Shown here one piece after another: positions 15,149 to 25,097 of a stretch of 64,000 nt of DNA. The notes under the pieces are model-generated. The model ran no database searches and was not told the origin of the DNA. It saw nothing but the letters and a program-made list of their open reading frames with translations. The stretch spans positions 1 through 64,000 of the forward strand of contig CAMVUM010000004.1 in assembly GCA_947170725.1 (NCBI GenBank), read 5' to 3'. The translations under genes were made by a program, and so were the position numbers. The DNA comes from an uncultured Prevotella sp. (GTDB taxonomy: Bacteria > Bacteroidota > Bacteroidia > Bacteroidales > Bacteroidaceae). How positions within the stretch are numbered: the first letter of the stretch is position 1; every line of letters begins with the position of its first letter.

Positions 15149-16861
15149 ATGGCTAACGGAAAACAAATCGTAGAGTGCGTGCCCAATTTCAGCGAAGGGA
15201 GCGACATGGGAATAATAAAGCAGATAACTGACGAGATTGAGAGCGTCAAGGGGGTCCGGCTGCTCGACGTCGACCCCGGCGAAGCAACCAACCGTACGGT
15301 TGTCACGTTCGTAGGCGAGCCATCGGCCGTTGTTGAGGCCGCATTCAGAAGCGTGGCCCGCGCTGCCCAACTCATTGACATGCGCCGTCATCACGGTGCC
15401 CATCCCCGCATGGGAGCGACCGATGTCCTGCCGCTCATTCCAGTGGCGGGCATTACTCTCGAGGAGTGTGCGGAACTGGCCCGTACGCTGGCCCGCCGCA
15501 TTGCCGACGAGCTGGGCGTGCCGTGCTACTGTTACGAAGCCGCCGCGTTCACTCCCGAGAGAAAAAATCTGGCTGTGTGCCGCGATGGAGAATATGAGGC
15601 TTTGGCCGAAAAGCTAACCACAGAGGGACGCCAGCCGGACTTCGGAGCGCGCCCAATAGACGAGGCCGTGGAGCGGACGGGCATGACGGCCGTTGGAGCA
15701 AGGGACTTCCTGATAGCCGTCAACTATAATCTGAACACGACTTCGACGCGCCGCGCCAACGCCATCGCTTTCGACGTCCGTGAGAAAGGACGCCCTGTGC
15801 GCGAGGGCAACCCGATAGTGGGAAAGATTGTGCGCGGCGATGATGGTGAGCCGCTGATGCGGCCGGGCACGCTGAAGTGTACCAAGGCCATCGGATGGTA
15901 TATCGACGAATATGGCATAGCACAGGTGTCGATGAACATGACCGACCTCAGCGTCACACCGCTCCATGTCGCTTTCGACGAGGTGTGCCGTTGCGCACAA
16001 AACCGCGGCATACGCGTCACTGGCACGGAGATTGTCGGGCTCATACCAAAGAAAACCCTCATTGATGCCGGCCGCTATTTTCTCGAAAAGCAGCAGCGCT
16101 CGACCGGTATTCCCGAGGAGGACATAATCCGAATTGCCGTCAAGAGCATGGGGCTCGACGACCTGAAGCCTTTCAATCCTCGGGAGAAGATAATCGAATA
16201 TCTTCTTGAAGACGCCGGACAGGCGGACGCCCGCCGGCTCGTCGACATGACGGTGAAGGGATTTGCCGAGGAGACCTCGCGCGAAAGCCCGGCGCCCGGC
16301 GGCGGAACGATTTCGGCATATATGGGTGCTCTCGGTGCCGCACTCGCCGCGATGGTGGCCAATCTCTCCGGTCATAAGGCCGGATGGGACGACCGTTGGC
16401 GTGAGTTTGCCGCATGGGCCGACCGGGGGCAGATGCTTATGACCGAACTGCTCCACCTCGTTGACGAGGACACCGAGGCTTTCAACCGCATCATGGCTGC
16501 CCTTGGTCTGCCGAAGAAGACGGACGACGACCGCAAGGCGCGTGCCGCAGCTCTTGAAGACGCAACCCTCTATGCCGCACAGGTTCCGTTGCGCACGATG
16601 AAGGCCTCCATGCAGGTCTTTGAAATATGCCGCGCTATGGTCACCTCGGGCAATCCCAACAGCGTTTCCGATGCCGGCGTGGGTGCGCTTGCCGCCCGTG
16701 CCGCAGTGCTCGGGGCGGGACTGAACGTGAAAATCAATGCCGCCGGACTGAAGGACCGCGCCGCCGCCGATGCCCTCACGGCTGAGGCTACCGCCCTCAT
16801 GGCCGAAGCCGACAGGACGGAGCGTGAGATAATGAAGATGACGGAGGAGGTTATAAAGTAA
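15149..16861 (+). CDS. ftcD: Bifunctional glutamate formimidoyltransferase / formimidoyl-THF cyclodeaminase
   Basis: 570 residues. The N-terminal half (about 1-330: VECVPNFSEGSD, DMRRHHGAHPRMGATDVLPL with the catalytic His region) transfers the formimino group of N-formimino-glutamate to tetrahydrofolate. The C-terminal half (about 360-570: ESPAPGGGTISAYMGALG) is the cyclodeaminase that releases ammonia to give 5,10-methenyl-THF. The fusion is like the animal enzyme; some bacteria keep separate proteins. It is first in the hut operon and feeds the one-carbon pool from histidine. It ends 90 bp before hutU. The 791-aa minus ORF opposite it is a shadow. Confidence 0.95.
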   Translation: MANGKQIVECVPNFSEGSDMGIIKQITDEIESVKGVRLLDVDPGEATNRTVVTFVGEPSAVVEAAFRSVARAAQLIDMRRHHGAHPRMGATDVLPLIPVAGITLEECAELARTLARRIADELGVPCYCYEAAAFTPERKNLAVCRDGEYEALAEKLTTEGRQPDFGARPIDEAVERTGMTAVGARDFLIAVNYNLNTTSTRRANAIAFDVREKGRPVREGNPIVGKIVRGDDGEPLMRPGTLKCTKAIGWYIDEYGIAQVSMNMTDLSVTPLHVAFDEVCRCAQNRGIRVTGTEIVGLIPKKTLIDAGRYFLEKQQRSTGIPEEDIIRIAVKSMGLDDLKPFNPREKIIEYLLEDAGQADARRLVDMTVKGFAEETSRESPAPGGGTISAYMGALGAALAAMVANLSGHKAGWDDRWREFAAWADRGQMLMTELLHLVDEDTEAFNRIMAALGLPKKTDDDRKARAAALEDATLYAAQVPLRTMKASMQVFEICRAMVTSGNPNSVSDAGVGALAARAAVLGAGLNVKINAAGLKDRAAADALTAEATALMAEADRTEREIMKMTEEVIK

Positions 16862-16951
16862 GGAGTTACCGCTCCCATTGTTCCCATTGCCCCATCGTTC
16901 CCATCCCTCTAATCCTTCCCACACCATCATTTGACAAAAAACCTCAACGAT

Positions 16952-18964
16952 ATGACCCAAGAAGAATTCATAGCCGACATCCGTGTCGGTATCCCCGACA
17001 CCCTGCCCGAAGCGCAGGCGTATGACCCGGAGATAAACCATGCCCCCAAGCGCAAGGATATACTGACTCCGGAAGAGAAGCGGCTTGCGTTGCGCAATGC
17101 CCTGCGTTATTTCCCGAAGCATCTGCATGCCCAACTGGCACCTGAGTTTGCCGACGAGCTGCGCCGCTACGGACGTATATATATGTACCGCTACCGCCCA
17201 CGCTACGAGATGTATGCCCGTCCGATTGACGAATATCCCCATCGCTCGGAACAGGCGGCCGCAATCATGATGATGATACAGAACAATCTCGACAAAGCCG
17301 TCGCCCAGCATCCGCACGAACTGATAACCTACGGCGGCAATGGAGCGGTGTTCCAGAACTGGGCTCAGTATCGTCTGACGATGAAGTATCTGAGCGAGAT
17401 GACAGACGAGCAGACGCTCGTGATGTATTCCGGCCATCCTCTCGGACTCTTCCCGTCGCACAAAGGGGCACCGCGGGTGGTCGTCACCAACGGCATGGTC
17501 ATTCCCAACTATTCCAAACCCGACGACTGGGAGCGGATGAACGCCCTCGGCGTGAGCCAGTACGGACAGATGACGGCCGGCTCTTATATGTATATCGGAC
17601 CGCAGGGAATCGTACACGGAACAACAATCACCGTGCTCAATGCCGCACGCAAGCGGCTCACCGAGGAACGGAAGGACATCCATGGCATGCTCTTCGTGAC
17701 GTCCGGACTGGGCGGAATGTCGGGCGCGCAACCCAAGGCGGGCAATATTGCCGGCGTAGTCAGCGTCACGGCGGAAATCAATCCCAAGGCGGCTCAGAAG
17801 CGATATGACCAGGGTTGGGTGGACGAGATGCACACCGACCTTGACGAACTCATTCCCGCCGTGCGCAGGGCCGTCGGCGAGAAGCGCTCCGTCTCGATGG
17901 CCTATGTCGGCAATGTGGTCGATCTTTGGGAGCGGCTGGCCGCCGAGGACATACGCGTAGACCTCGGCAGCGACCAGACTTCGCTGCACAATCCGTATGC
18001 CGGAGGCTACTATCCCGTGGGCATGACGCTCGAAGAGTCGAAACAGATGATGGCCGAACGGCCTGACGAGTTCCGCGAGCGTGTGTTTGAGTCCCTCCGC
18101 CGTCAGGTGGCGGCCATCAACAAGCTCACCGCCCGCGGCATGTATTTCTTCGACTACGGCAATGCGTTCCTCCTGATGGCGAGCCGTGCTGGTGCCGACA
18201 TCATGCGTGACGCCAACCGTTTCCGCTATCCGTCCTACGTTCAGGACATCATGGGGCCGATGTTCTTCGACTACGGCTTCGGTCCGTTCCGCTGGGTTTG
18301 TTCTTCAGGGAAGCCTGAAGACCTCGCCGAGACAGACCGTCTGGCCGCCGAAGTGCTTGAAGACATGCTACGGACGGCGCCCGACGACATCCGCGGACAG
18401 CTGGCCGACAATCTCCATTGGATTCGTGAGGCAGGCCGGAATAATCTCGTTGTGGGTTCGCAGGCACGCATCCTGTATGCTGACGCCGAGGGCCGCGCAC
18501 GCATTGCGCTGGCGTTCAACGACGCCATACGCCGCGGCCGGATAAGCCGTCCCGTCGTTCTCGGCCGCGACCATCATGACGTTTCGGGCACGGACTCACC
18601 CTTCCGCGAGACTTCCAACATCTACGACGGTTCTCAGTTCTGTGCCGACATGGCCGTTCAGAACGTCATCGGTGATGCTTTCCGCGGTGCTACGTGGGTC
18701 AGTCTGCACAATGGCGGCGGTGTTGGCTGGGGCGAAGTGATCAACGGAGGCTTCGGTATGGTCATCGACGGCAGCGAAGATGCCGATCGCCGCATCCGCG
18801 AAATGCTCTTCTGGGACGTCAACAACGGCATTGCCCGTCGCTCATGGGCGCGCAACAGCGGCTCTATGGACGCTATCCGCCGCGAGATGGAACGCAGGCC
18901 GGAGCTTCAGGTGACGATGCCGAACATGGTGGAGGAGAACGTAATTGATGAAATTGAGTTTTAG
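16952..18964 (+). CDS. hutU: Urocanate hydratase
   Basis: 670 residues from ATG 16952; the ORF track begins at a TTG seven codons earlier, which is possible but less likely. The enzyme adds water to urocanate with tightly bound NAD+ to give imidazolone propionate. Seen: TYGGNGAVFQNWAQYRLTM near the N-terminus, MYSGHPLGLFPSH, VTSGLGGMSGAQPKAGN (NAD loop), and SLHNGGGVGWGEVINGGFG near the end. It is longer than the roughly 555-residue proteobacterial HutU and closer to the animal-like form. Between it and hutH is a 160 bp region that folds into a long hairpin. Confidence 0.96.
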   Translation: MTQEEFIADIRVGIPDTLPEAQAYDPEINHAPKRKDILTPEEKRLALRNALRYFPKHLHAQLAPEFADELRRYGRIYMYRYRPRYEMYARPIDEYPHRSEQAAAIMMMIQNNLDKAVAQHPHELITYGGNGAVFQNWAQYRLTMKYLSEMTDEQTLVMYSGHPLGLFPSHKGAPRVVVTNGMVIPNYSKPDDWERMNALGVSQYGQMTAGSYMYIGPQGIVHGTTITVLNAARKRLTEERKDIHGMLFVTSGLGGMSGAQPKAGNIAGVVSVTAEINPKAAQKRYDQGWVDEMHTDLDELIPAVRRAVGEKRSVSMAYVGNVVDLWERLAAEDIRVDLGSDQTSLHNPYAGGYYPVGMTLEESKQMMAERPDEFRERVFESLRRQVAAINKLTARGMYFFDYGNAFLLMASRAGADIMRDANRFRYPSYVQDIMGPMFFDYGFGPFRWVCSSGKPEDLAETDRLAAEVLEDMLRTAPDDIRGQLADNLHWIREAGRNNLVVGSQARILYADAEGRARIALAFNDAIRRGRISRPVVLGRDHHDVSGTDSPFRETSNIYDGSQFCADMAVQNVIGDAFRGATWVSLHNGGGVGWGEVINGGFGMVIDGSEDADRRIREMLFWDVNNGIARRSWARNSGSMDAIRREMERRPELQVTMPNMVEENVIDEIEF

Positions 18965-18978
18965 AAGTTTGCGTTTTT

Positions 18979-19137
18979 GGAGTTGGAGGTGTTTAAGGAG
19001 TTACCGATTTCTAAGGTCGCTCAGGAGTTGAAGACGTCTGCTTTATGTGTATGAAAGAAGGAGTCGGTCAACAAGACTTTTGTCGGCACTCCTGAGCGGA
19101 CGCAGTCCGAGATGACTCATTAAACTCCTCTAACTCC
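18979..19137 (+). repeat. Intercistronic inverted repeat between hutU and hutH
   Basis: Outer arms of 18 bp (GGAGTTGGAGGTGTTTAA, 18979-18996; TTAAACTCCTCTAACTCC, 19120-19137) with 2 mismatches; inner perfect 11 bp arms CGCTCAGGAGT (19018-19028) / ACTCCTGAGCG (19088-19098). It fills nearly the whole hutU-hutH gap and ends 7 bp before the hutH ATG. Could control relative expression, processing or read-through. Confidence 0.6.
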
Positions 19138-19144
19138 CCAAAAT

Positions 19145-20644
19145 ATGAAAAAGAATATGATTCACAAGATATCTGCCGACCATCTTACGATAGAAAGAAT
19201 CGGTGAAATAATATACGGAGGACTCAAGATTGAGCTTAGCGATGATGCCGTAAAGCGTATAGAGCGTTGTCGCGAATACCTTGACGAGAAAATACGCACG
19301 AGCAACCAACCCGTCTACGGTGTGACAACAGGCTTCGGGTCGCTCTGCAATGTGTCCATTGGCAAGGACCAGCTTGCTCAGTTGCAGATCAATCTGATAA
19401 AGTCGCATGCCTGCGGAACGGGAGAACGTGTGCCAAACGACATCGTCAAGATAATGATGTTGCTGAAGATACAGTCGCTCAGCTACGGATATTCGGGCTG
19501 CAAGGTCAATACCGTAGAGCAACTCGTGAGGTTCTTCAACGACGATGTCTATCCGGTTGTCTACCGTCAGGGTTCGCTCGGAGCCTCCGGCGACCTCGTG
19601 CCGCTGGCTCATCTCAGTTTGCCGCTCGTCGGACTTGGCGAGGTTGAGTATCAGGGAAAGGTTATGTCTGGTGCCGAACTGCTCCGTAAGAAGCGTTGGA
19701 AACCAATCGAACTGGATTCCAAAGAGGGCTTGGCACTGCTCAACGGTACGCAGAACATGAGCTCGTTTGCTGTCTGGGCGTTGCTTCAGGCACAGCGGTT
19801 GAGCGATTGGGCCGATACGATTGCGGCCGTTTCCCTCGATGCCTACGACGGACTGATAGAGCCGTTCACCCACGCCGTCCATGCCGTCCGTCCACATCAG
19901 GGTCAGATAGAGACGGCTGCCCGTATGCGCGAACTGCTCGAAGGAAGTGAGATTATAAGCCGTTCGAAGGCTCATGTGCAGGACCCGTATTCCTTCCGTT
20001 GCGTCCCGCAGGTCCATGGAGCTGTGAAAGACACAATCCGTTATGTGCGTTCGGTGATTGACACGGAGATTAATTCGGCAACCGACAACCCTACCGTATG
20101 CCCCGATGACGACCTGATCATCTCCGCCGGAAACTTCCACGGCGAACCGATTGCCCTTCCGATAGACTTCCTTTCCATCGCCCTCAGCGAGCTGGCCAAT
20201 ATCTCCGAGCGACGGATCTACCGTCTCGTTTCCGGAACGCGCGGCCTGCCGAGCTTCCTTGTGGCTACGCCGGGCGTAAACAGCGGCTTCATGATAACCC
20301 AATATACGGCCGCGTCGGTGGTCAGTCTCAACAAATCGCTGGCCATGCCGTCTTCCACCGACAGCATCCCGTCATGCCAGGACCAGGAAGATCATGTCAG
20401 CATGGGAGCCAATGCCGCCATCAAACTCTATAAAGTGGTGCTTAACACCGAGCGCGTCCTGGCCATCGAACTGTTCAACGCCATGCAGGCGCTCGACTTC
20501 AGGCTGCCGCTCAAGTCGTCGCCGAAGATTATGGAGATATATGATGATTACCGTAAGGTGGTGCCGTTCATTCTCAACGACGAACTGATGTATCCGCACA
20601 TAGAAAGCTCAATCAACTTCATCCGCACAGCAGTGCGTTGCTGA
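19145..20644 (+). CDS. hutH: Histidine ammonia-lyase
   Basis: 499 residues, normal length. It removes ammonia from L-histidine to give urocanate, the first step of the pathway. The MIO cofactor triad Ala-Ser-Gly is at 147-149 in GSLGASGDLVPLAHL; YGVTTGFG (58-65) carries the active-site Tyr region, and ATDNPTVCPDD and SSTDSIPSCQDQEDHVSMG are further family signatures. Third gene of ftcD-hutU-hutH-hutI; it is preceded by a large hairpin and followed after 31 bp by hutI. Confidence 0.97.
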   Translation: MKKNMIHKISADHLTIERIGEIIYGGLKIELSDDAVKRIERCREYLDEKIRTSNQPVYGVTTGFGSLCNVSIGKDQLAQLQINLIKSHACGTGERVPNDIVKIMMLLKIQSLSYGYSGCKVNTVEQLVRFFNDDVYPVVYRQGSLGASGDLVPLAHLSLPLVGLGEVEYQGKVMSGAELLRKKRWKPIELDSKEGLALLNGTQNMSSFAVWALLQAQRLSDWADTIAAVSLDAYDGLIEPFTHAVHAVRPHQGQIETAARMRELLEGSEIISRSKAHVQDPYSFRCVPQVHGAVKDTIRYVRSVIDTEINSATDNPTVCPDDDLIISAGNFHGEPIALPIDFLSIALSELANISERRIYRLVSGTRGLPSFLVATPGVNSGFMITQYTAASVVSLNKSLAMPSSTDSIPSCQDQEDHVSMGANAAIKLYKVVLNTERVLAIELFNAMQALDFRLPLKSSPKIMEIYDDYRKVVPFILNDELMYPHIESSINFIRTAVRC

Positions 20645-20675
20645 AGGACTTCAACAGATAACACATTGTATTCAG

Positions 20676-21977
20676 ATGACAGCATTGTTGGTTAAGAACA
20701 TATCCCGTCTTGCAGGCATAGAGCGTCACGGACGCTTGCGGCTTGCGGGGCGGGATATGTCAGTTATTGAAAGTATTGAAGACGCCTTCCTTTATGTTGA
20801 GGGCGGAGTGATAGCCGGCTTCGGTCCGATGGGCGACCTCGAATCACGCGGCTACAACCTCGCGTCACGTGGTTGCAGCCGTGTTTCATTGGACAACGGC
20901 CGCGATGTCGATGTCGTGGTGGTCGATGCCGGTGGCGGAATGGTGTTGCCGTCGTTTTGCGACAGCCACACCCATATCGTATATGCCGGCAGCCGTGAGC
21001 ATGAGTTTGTCGACAAGATACGCGGACTGAGCTATGCCGAGATTGCACGGCGTGGTGGCGGCATTCTCAATTCGGCTGACCGTCTTCACGAAATGACCGA
21101 AGAGGAACTCTATGCACAGGCCATGGAGCGTGTTCGAGAAATAATATCAAAGGGTACGGGAGCTGTCGAGATAAAGAGCGGCTATGGTCTTAACACCGCC
21201 GACGAGCTGAAAATGCTGCGCGTCATACGCCGCATCCGTGACACTGCGCCGCTCCGCGTGGTGTCGACGTTCCTCGGAGCGCATGCCGTCGGCCGCGAAT
21301 ATGTCGGCCGTCAGGGCGAATATGTCGACCTCGTGGTCAACGAAATGATTCCCGCCGTGGGCCGGGAGCAGCTTGCCGACTACATTGATGTTTTCTGTGA
21401 CGAAGGCTTCTTCACGCCGGAAGAAACGGCGCGCATTCTCGAAGCCGGTGCCCGCTGGGGCCTGCGGCCTAAAATCCACGGCCAGGAACTGGCCGATTCA
21501 GGCGGCGTGCGTGTCGCTGTGGAGCACAATGCGCTCTCTGTGGATCATCTGGAGAGCATGACCGACGCCGACATCGAGCTGCTGAGAGATTCCTCCACCA
21601 TTCCTACCGCACTGCCCGGGACGTCATTTTTCCTCAATATGCCGTTCGCTCCGGGCCGGCGTATAATAGACAGCGGACTGCCGTTGGCCATCGCGAGCGA
21701 CTACAATCCGGGCTCGACGCCGTCTGGCGACATGAAATTTGCCGTTTCGCTGGCCTGCATCAAGATGCGTCTGCTGCCCGAAGAGGCGCTCAACGCCGCC
21801 ACAATCAACTCTGCTTGTGCCATGGGATTGAGCCGCGACTACGGTTCGATAGGCGTCGGGAAGGTGGCCAATTTCTACATTACGCGCCCCATTCCGTCGC
21901 TCGACTTCATTCCATATGCCTATACCACGCCAGTCATCAGCCGCATATTCCTGCGCGGTGAGGAGTGGAAAGGATGA
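20676..21977 (+). CDS. hutI: Imidazolonepropionase
   Basis: 433 residues. It hydrolyses imidazolone-5-propionate to N-formimino-glutamate, which FtcD then uses. Amidohydrolase metal site: SHTHIVYAGSREHEF (His-x-His), KIHGQELADSGG and SVDHLESMTD, with the metal-binding Asp in AIASDYNPGSTPSG. Last gene of the hut operon. It ends 20 bp from the convergent phosphoethanolamine transferase gene; a short GAGCC/GGCTC stem (21986-22000) lies in the gap and overlaps that gene's stop. Confidence 0.96.
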   Translation: MTALLVKNISRLAGIERHGRLRLAGRDMSVIESIEDAFLYVEGGVIAGFGPMGDLESRGYNLASRGCSRVSLDNGRDVDVVVVDAGGGMVLPSFCDSHTHIVYAGSREHEFVDKIRGLSYAEIARRGGGILNSADRLHEMTEEELYAQAMERVREIISKGTGAVEIKSGYGLNTADELKMLRVIRRIRDTAPLRVVSTFLGAHAVGREYVGRQGEYVDLVVNEMIPAVGREQLADYIDVFCDEGFFTPEETARILEAGARWGLRPKIHGQELADSGGVRVAVEHNALSVDHLESMTDADIELLRDSSTIPTALPGTSFFLNMPFAPGRRIIDSGLPLAIASDYNPGSTPSGDMKFAVSLACIKMRLLPEEALNAATINSACAMGLSRDYGSIGVGKVANFYITRPIPSLDFIPYAYTTPVISRIFLRGEEWKG

Positions 21978-21997
21978 TATAGAAGAGCCTGGCCGGC

Positions 21998-23656
21998 TCA
22001 GAAGAACTCGCTTAGCGGCCTCGGGCGGTTGTGGTCGTCAAGATAGAGGCGCGGCGCGGGAACGTAATCGGGTGACGCCACGGACAGAGTGTCGTTGCGG
22101 TGGGGAGTTGAAATGCCGGCGATGTGGAGCATCGTGTGGAATACCGACACACTCGTGGCAACAGGCCGGCGGCTGTTTCTGTCGAGCGACTGCGTCACCC
22201 GAGGATGGCGTGCGGCATATTCTTCAGATGTCCAGACCAGCAGCGGCACTTCGAGCTGATGGTATGTCGGTCTTGGGGAGGCGTGGAGGAACGCATTCCC
22301 GTCGTCGAAAATATCCTCGCCGTGGTCCGACGTGTAAATCATGGCAGCCGGACAACCGCATCGTTTAAGCATCGTGATGAGGTCGGCGAGCAGCCTGTCG
22401 GTCTGCCTGATGGTGTTGTCGTAGGCGTTGACGAGGCTCTCGCGGTTCTCCCGCCGTGCGCTCATGTCCCTGTCGGGACGGAAGTGTGAGCCGTCGGCGG
22501 TATAACGCTCGTTGTAGGTGAAGTGGGAACCGTAGGTGTGGAGAACAATCAGGAGTTTGCCGTGGCCGCCGTCAAGCTCCTTTCTCACGTATCCGAGCAG
22601 CTCGCGGTCCATCACGTTGCGTCCATCGGGAACGCTGTCCTTGATAAATATGCACTTGTCGGCTTCTTCTCCGAAGAAATCAATGAACGAATGATTGCGC
22701 TTCTGATTTGACAGAAACGCCGTATGGAAGCCCGCTTCACGGAAAGCGGCGGCAATTCCCTTGCGATAGTATATGCTGTCATAGTCCGTAGCGGATACAG
22801 GCGACAGCAGCATGGGGACACTCTTGTGGGTTGTGTTTGACTGCGAAAGGACGTCGCTGAACACCGTCAGACCGTCCATGACGGCCAGCCGCGGCGTCGT
22901 CTCACGGTTGTAACCGTAGATTCCGAACTGGCTTGCTCGTGCCGTCTCGCCGACGACGAGCACATAGACCTCGCGTCCGTCGCCGTCGTGAGCCGTCTTT
23001 GCATTGAAACAGAAACCGGCCGACGTCTCCGCATAATGATCCGTGGCGTATGCCCGTTCTGCGGCCAAGGCGAGATTGTAGCAGGCGTTGACAGGAAAGA
23101 TGTCGTTCTTAAGGCTGAACGATGGTACTGCCGCAGCACATACGGTCGTCACAGCGCATGCTGTTGCAAAGGCTCCGACGGCCATCCGCCGATGACGGCG
23201 GACGAAACCGCAATTCTGTTGCAGTCCGCGTTTCACGGCAACCGTGGCCGCCACGAGCAGCGGGATATAGAGAACGACAACGGTGGCGATGGCCGTCAGA
23301 AGATTGCCGAGCAGTTCGAACGCCTCACCGGCGTTGGTGGTGAGTATATTTAGGAACATATCTACCGATATCGGGCCGCAACCGAAAAGATAGAGCAGCA
23401 CAATCTGAAATGCGGAAAGGAAGATGAAGAAGAACAGAAGCCATATTGTCCGGCCTGTGTTGCGGCTCAGCGAGAGCATGAGCCAATAGGCCGTTATGGG
23501 TAACAGGACGCCGCAAAGCCGTGACGCTATTGGAAGATAGGTCTCGGTGAAGAGCAATGCCACGCATGGAACGGCCAGTACGGCCAGCGCAGCGTAGAAC
23601 AGGGTGGGGAGGAATGAGCCTGATTTTATTGTCATAATCTTGTTGTGGAAGGACAT
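21998..23656 (-). CDS. Phosphoethanolamine transferase (EptA-like), sulfatase fold
   Basis: 552 residues. Five membrane helices (about 10-190) are followed by a periplasmic alkaline-phosphatase-like domain. The nucleophile Thr and metal site are in VLVVGETARASQFGIYGYN, with YTSDHGEDIFDD supplying more metal ligands. Enzymes of this kind move phosphoethanolamine from phosphatidylethanolamine to lipid A or other glycans and can lower sensitivity to cationic peptides. Which acceptor is used here is not shown. The start could also be the Met at 23635. It stands alone on the minus strand, convergent with hutI. Confidence 0.9.
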   Translation of the reverse strand: MSFHNKIMTIKSGSFLPTLFYAALAVLAVPCVALLFTETYLPIASRLCGVLLPITAYWLMLSLSRNTGRTIWLLFFFIFLSAFQIVLLYLFGCGPISVDMFLNILTTNAGEAFELLGNLLTAIATVVVLYIPLLVAATVAVKRGLQQNCGFVRRHRRMAVGAFATACAVTTVCAAAVPSFSLKNDIFPVNACYNLALAAERAYATDHYAETSAGFCFNAKTAHDGDGREVYVLVVGETARASQFGIYGYNRETTPRLAVMDGLTVFSDVLSQSNTTHKSVPMLLSPVSATDYDSIYYRKGIAAAFREAGFHTAFLSNQKRNHSFIDFFGEEADKCIFIKDSVPDGRNVMDRELLGYVRKELDGGHGKLLIVLHTYGSHFTYNERYTADGSHFRPDRDMSARRENRESLVNAYDNTIRQTDRLLADLITMLKRCGCPAAMIYTSDHGEDIFDDGNAFLHASPRPTYHQLEVPLLVWTSEEYAARHPRVTQSLDRNSRRPVATSVSVFHTMLHIAGISTPHRNDTLSVASPDYVPAPRLYLDDHNRPRPLSEFF

Positions 23657-23758
23657 TTCCGGGGTTGTTGGATATGAATTGGAAGGCTATGGGAAGATGA
23701 AAGGATTGTATTTTTTATTGCCGTACAATGCTTTCATTCCATCGGACAGGGCGCGATG

Positions 23759-24721
23759 TCAGTAGACAAGGCGGACGTTGTCCACCCATAGCGTGTTGCC
23801 CGGCGAACCGATGTATGCTCCGCCGTGGCTCGATGAGAACTGTAGGAGCAGATGTGTCGGCGTCTCGTTGACTGCGGCCCATCCAGTCTCGACAACCGGA
23901 ACGCTCTTGCCCTTGCTGTTGCGGGCGTAGTCGGTGGAGCGCAGCCCCATTGTGGCGGCGTCATAGTGATGGTTCTTTCTTATGTCGCCGTAGAGAATCT
24001 CGTATGTCACGTTGTCCTTCCAGCCGGCGGTTGTCTTTCCATATTTCACAACCATAGTGCCCACGCGCCGTGCCGTGATGTTTCCCTTGGCGTCTTCCGA
24101 GCGCTTTTGGAGCAGTAGGATGGCAATGGCGTAGTCGCGTCCCGGCACGGTTGACTTGCTGCTGAAGCCCGTCATCTTTATCCGGCTCTCCCCGTCTGCC
24201 GCCTTCATCCTGTAATCGAATCGCAGGGCCTTTGGCCGGCGGGTGAACGGGATTCCCCAGTTGAGGGCCTTCGGGCCGTCCTTCGTTCCCGTGATAGGCT
24301 CTTTCATGTCACCGAGAAATATCGAGCCGGCTGCCAGAACACTGATATTGACAAGTCCCAACACCTTCACGCTCTCGACGTGGGTGGTCATCTTGACACA
24401 GTGGCCGCCGTTGTGTCTGTCCCGATAGACACAGTTGTTCGTTTTGACGATGCCGGCCACCTTTGCCATCACGTTCGACGTACCCCACGGCGAGCCTCCG
24501 GCGTTGACATAGGGCGTGTTGCCGTCTATGGTTTTTGTCGGTCCGATTTCATAGAGTGTCTTGTCGTTGCCGCCGATGATGGCCGACTCGTGGATGTGGC
24601 GTGTCACCCAATGCTCCATGTCACCGTATTTTATCAGCTCCTCCCGCTCACCGGCGGTTTGAGCCTTCATGCCGATACAGCATAAGAGTAGCGTACAGAT
24701 AGTCAGAAAATGTTTTTTCAT
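23759..24721 (-). CDS. PCMD-domain secreted protein
   Basis: 320 residues from MKKHFLTICTLLLCCIGMKAQ, a signal peptide; the track start is two codons earlier. The mature part resembles the PCMD (putative carbohydrate metabolism domain) fold: 'YGDMEHWVTR', 'VNAGGSPWGTSNVMAKVAG', 'FDYRMKAADGESRIKM', 'SSHGGAYIGSPGNTLWVDNV'. These proteins are outside the cytoplasm and often sit in polysaccharide loci, probably binding carbohydrate. No SusC/D pair is nearby. A -7 box (TATCTTTG, 24822-24815) lies 94 bp upstream. Confidence 0.82.
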   Translation of the reverse strand: MKKHFLTICTLLLCCIGMKAQTAGEREELIKYGDMEHWVTRHIHESAIIGGNDKTLYEIGPTKTIDGNTPYVNAGGSPWGTSNVMAKVAGIVKTNNCVYRDRHNGGHCVKMTTHVESVKVLGLVNISVLAAGSIFLGDMKEPITGTKDGPKALNWGIPFTRRPKALRFDYRMKAADGESRIKMTGFSSKSTVPGRDYAIAILLLQKRSEDAKGNITARRVGTMVVKYGKTTAGWKDNVTYEILYGDIRKNHHYDAATMGLRSTDYARNSKGKSVPVVETGWAAVNETPTHLLLQFSSSHGGAYIGSPGNTLWVDNVRLVY

Positions 24722-24814
24722 AGGCATATCTTTTTAGTTTATATATAAATCCGGACGATAAGTCCTGACGTCTTACGGTGCTGTCAGTCAGGCGAACTGC
24801 CGTCATATACTTTG

Positions 24815-24822
24815 CAAAGATA
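24815..24822 (-). promoter_or_regulatory. -7 box of the PCMD gene
   Basis: TATCTTTG on the minus strand, fitting TAnnTTTG, 94 bp before the ATG. Confidence 0.45.
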
Positions 24823-24983
24823 TTGTTTTTTCCGATAGGGAGGGCAGTGGAAAGGTATGAAATGTTGGTTTGATTTACTTATTTTAGTACAACAGAGTAG
24901 TTTGCATCATGTCTTTTCCTTTATTTAGCATTTAAGGTGGTAGAAAAGAACTCTTGTGGGGGGAGGTGCATGGAATATGAAGT

Positions 24984-25075
24984 AAATGCAAAGACCGCAA
25001 AGACACAATGTTTATGTTCGGGTATTTTTCTCTTGCTATAAAACTTTGCGTTTTTGCGGCCTTTGCGTTTTTATT
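24984..25075. repeat. Dispersed hairpin element, copy c
   Basis: Arms AATGCAAAGACCGCAAAGAC and TTTGCGTTTTTGCGGCCTTT pair with few mismatches. Its loop, reversed, matches the loop of copy e (GAGAAAAATAcCCGAACATA against GAGAAAAATAtCCGAACATA). It lies 22 bp past the porin stop; the rest of 24722-25097 holds only the PCMD promoter. Confidence 0.65.
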
Positions 25076-25097
25076 ATATGAAATCAGTGTGTTGCAG

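Noticed and set aside
15614-17989. 791-residue minus-strand ORF antisense to ftcD and hutU
   Set aside because: No recognisable domain or signal; it mirrors the codon pattern of two well-identified plus-strand genes.
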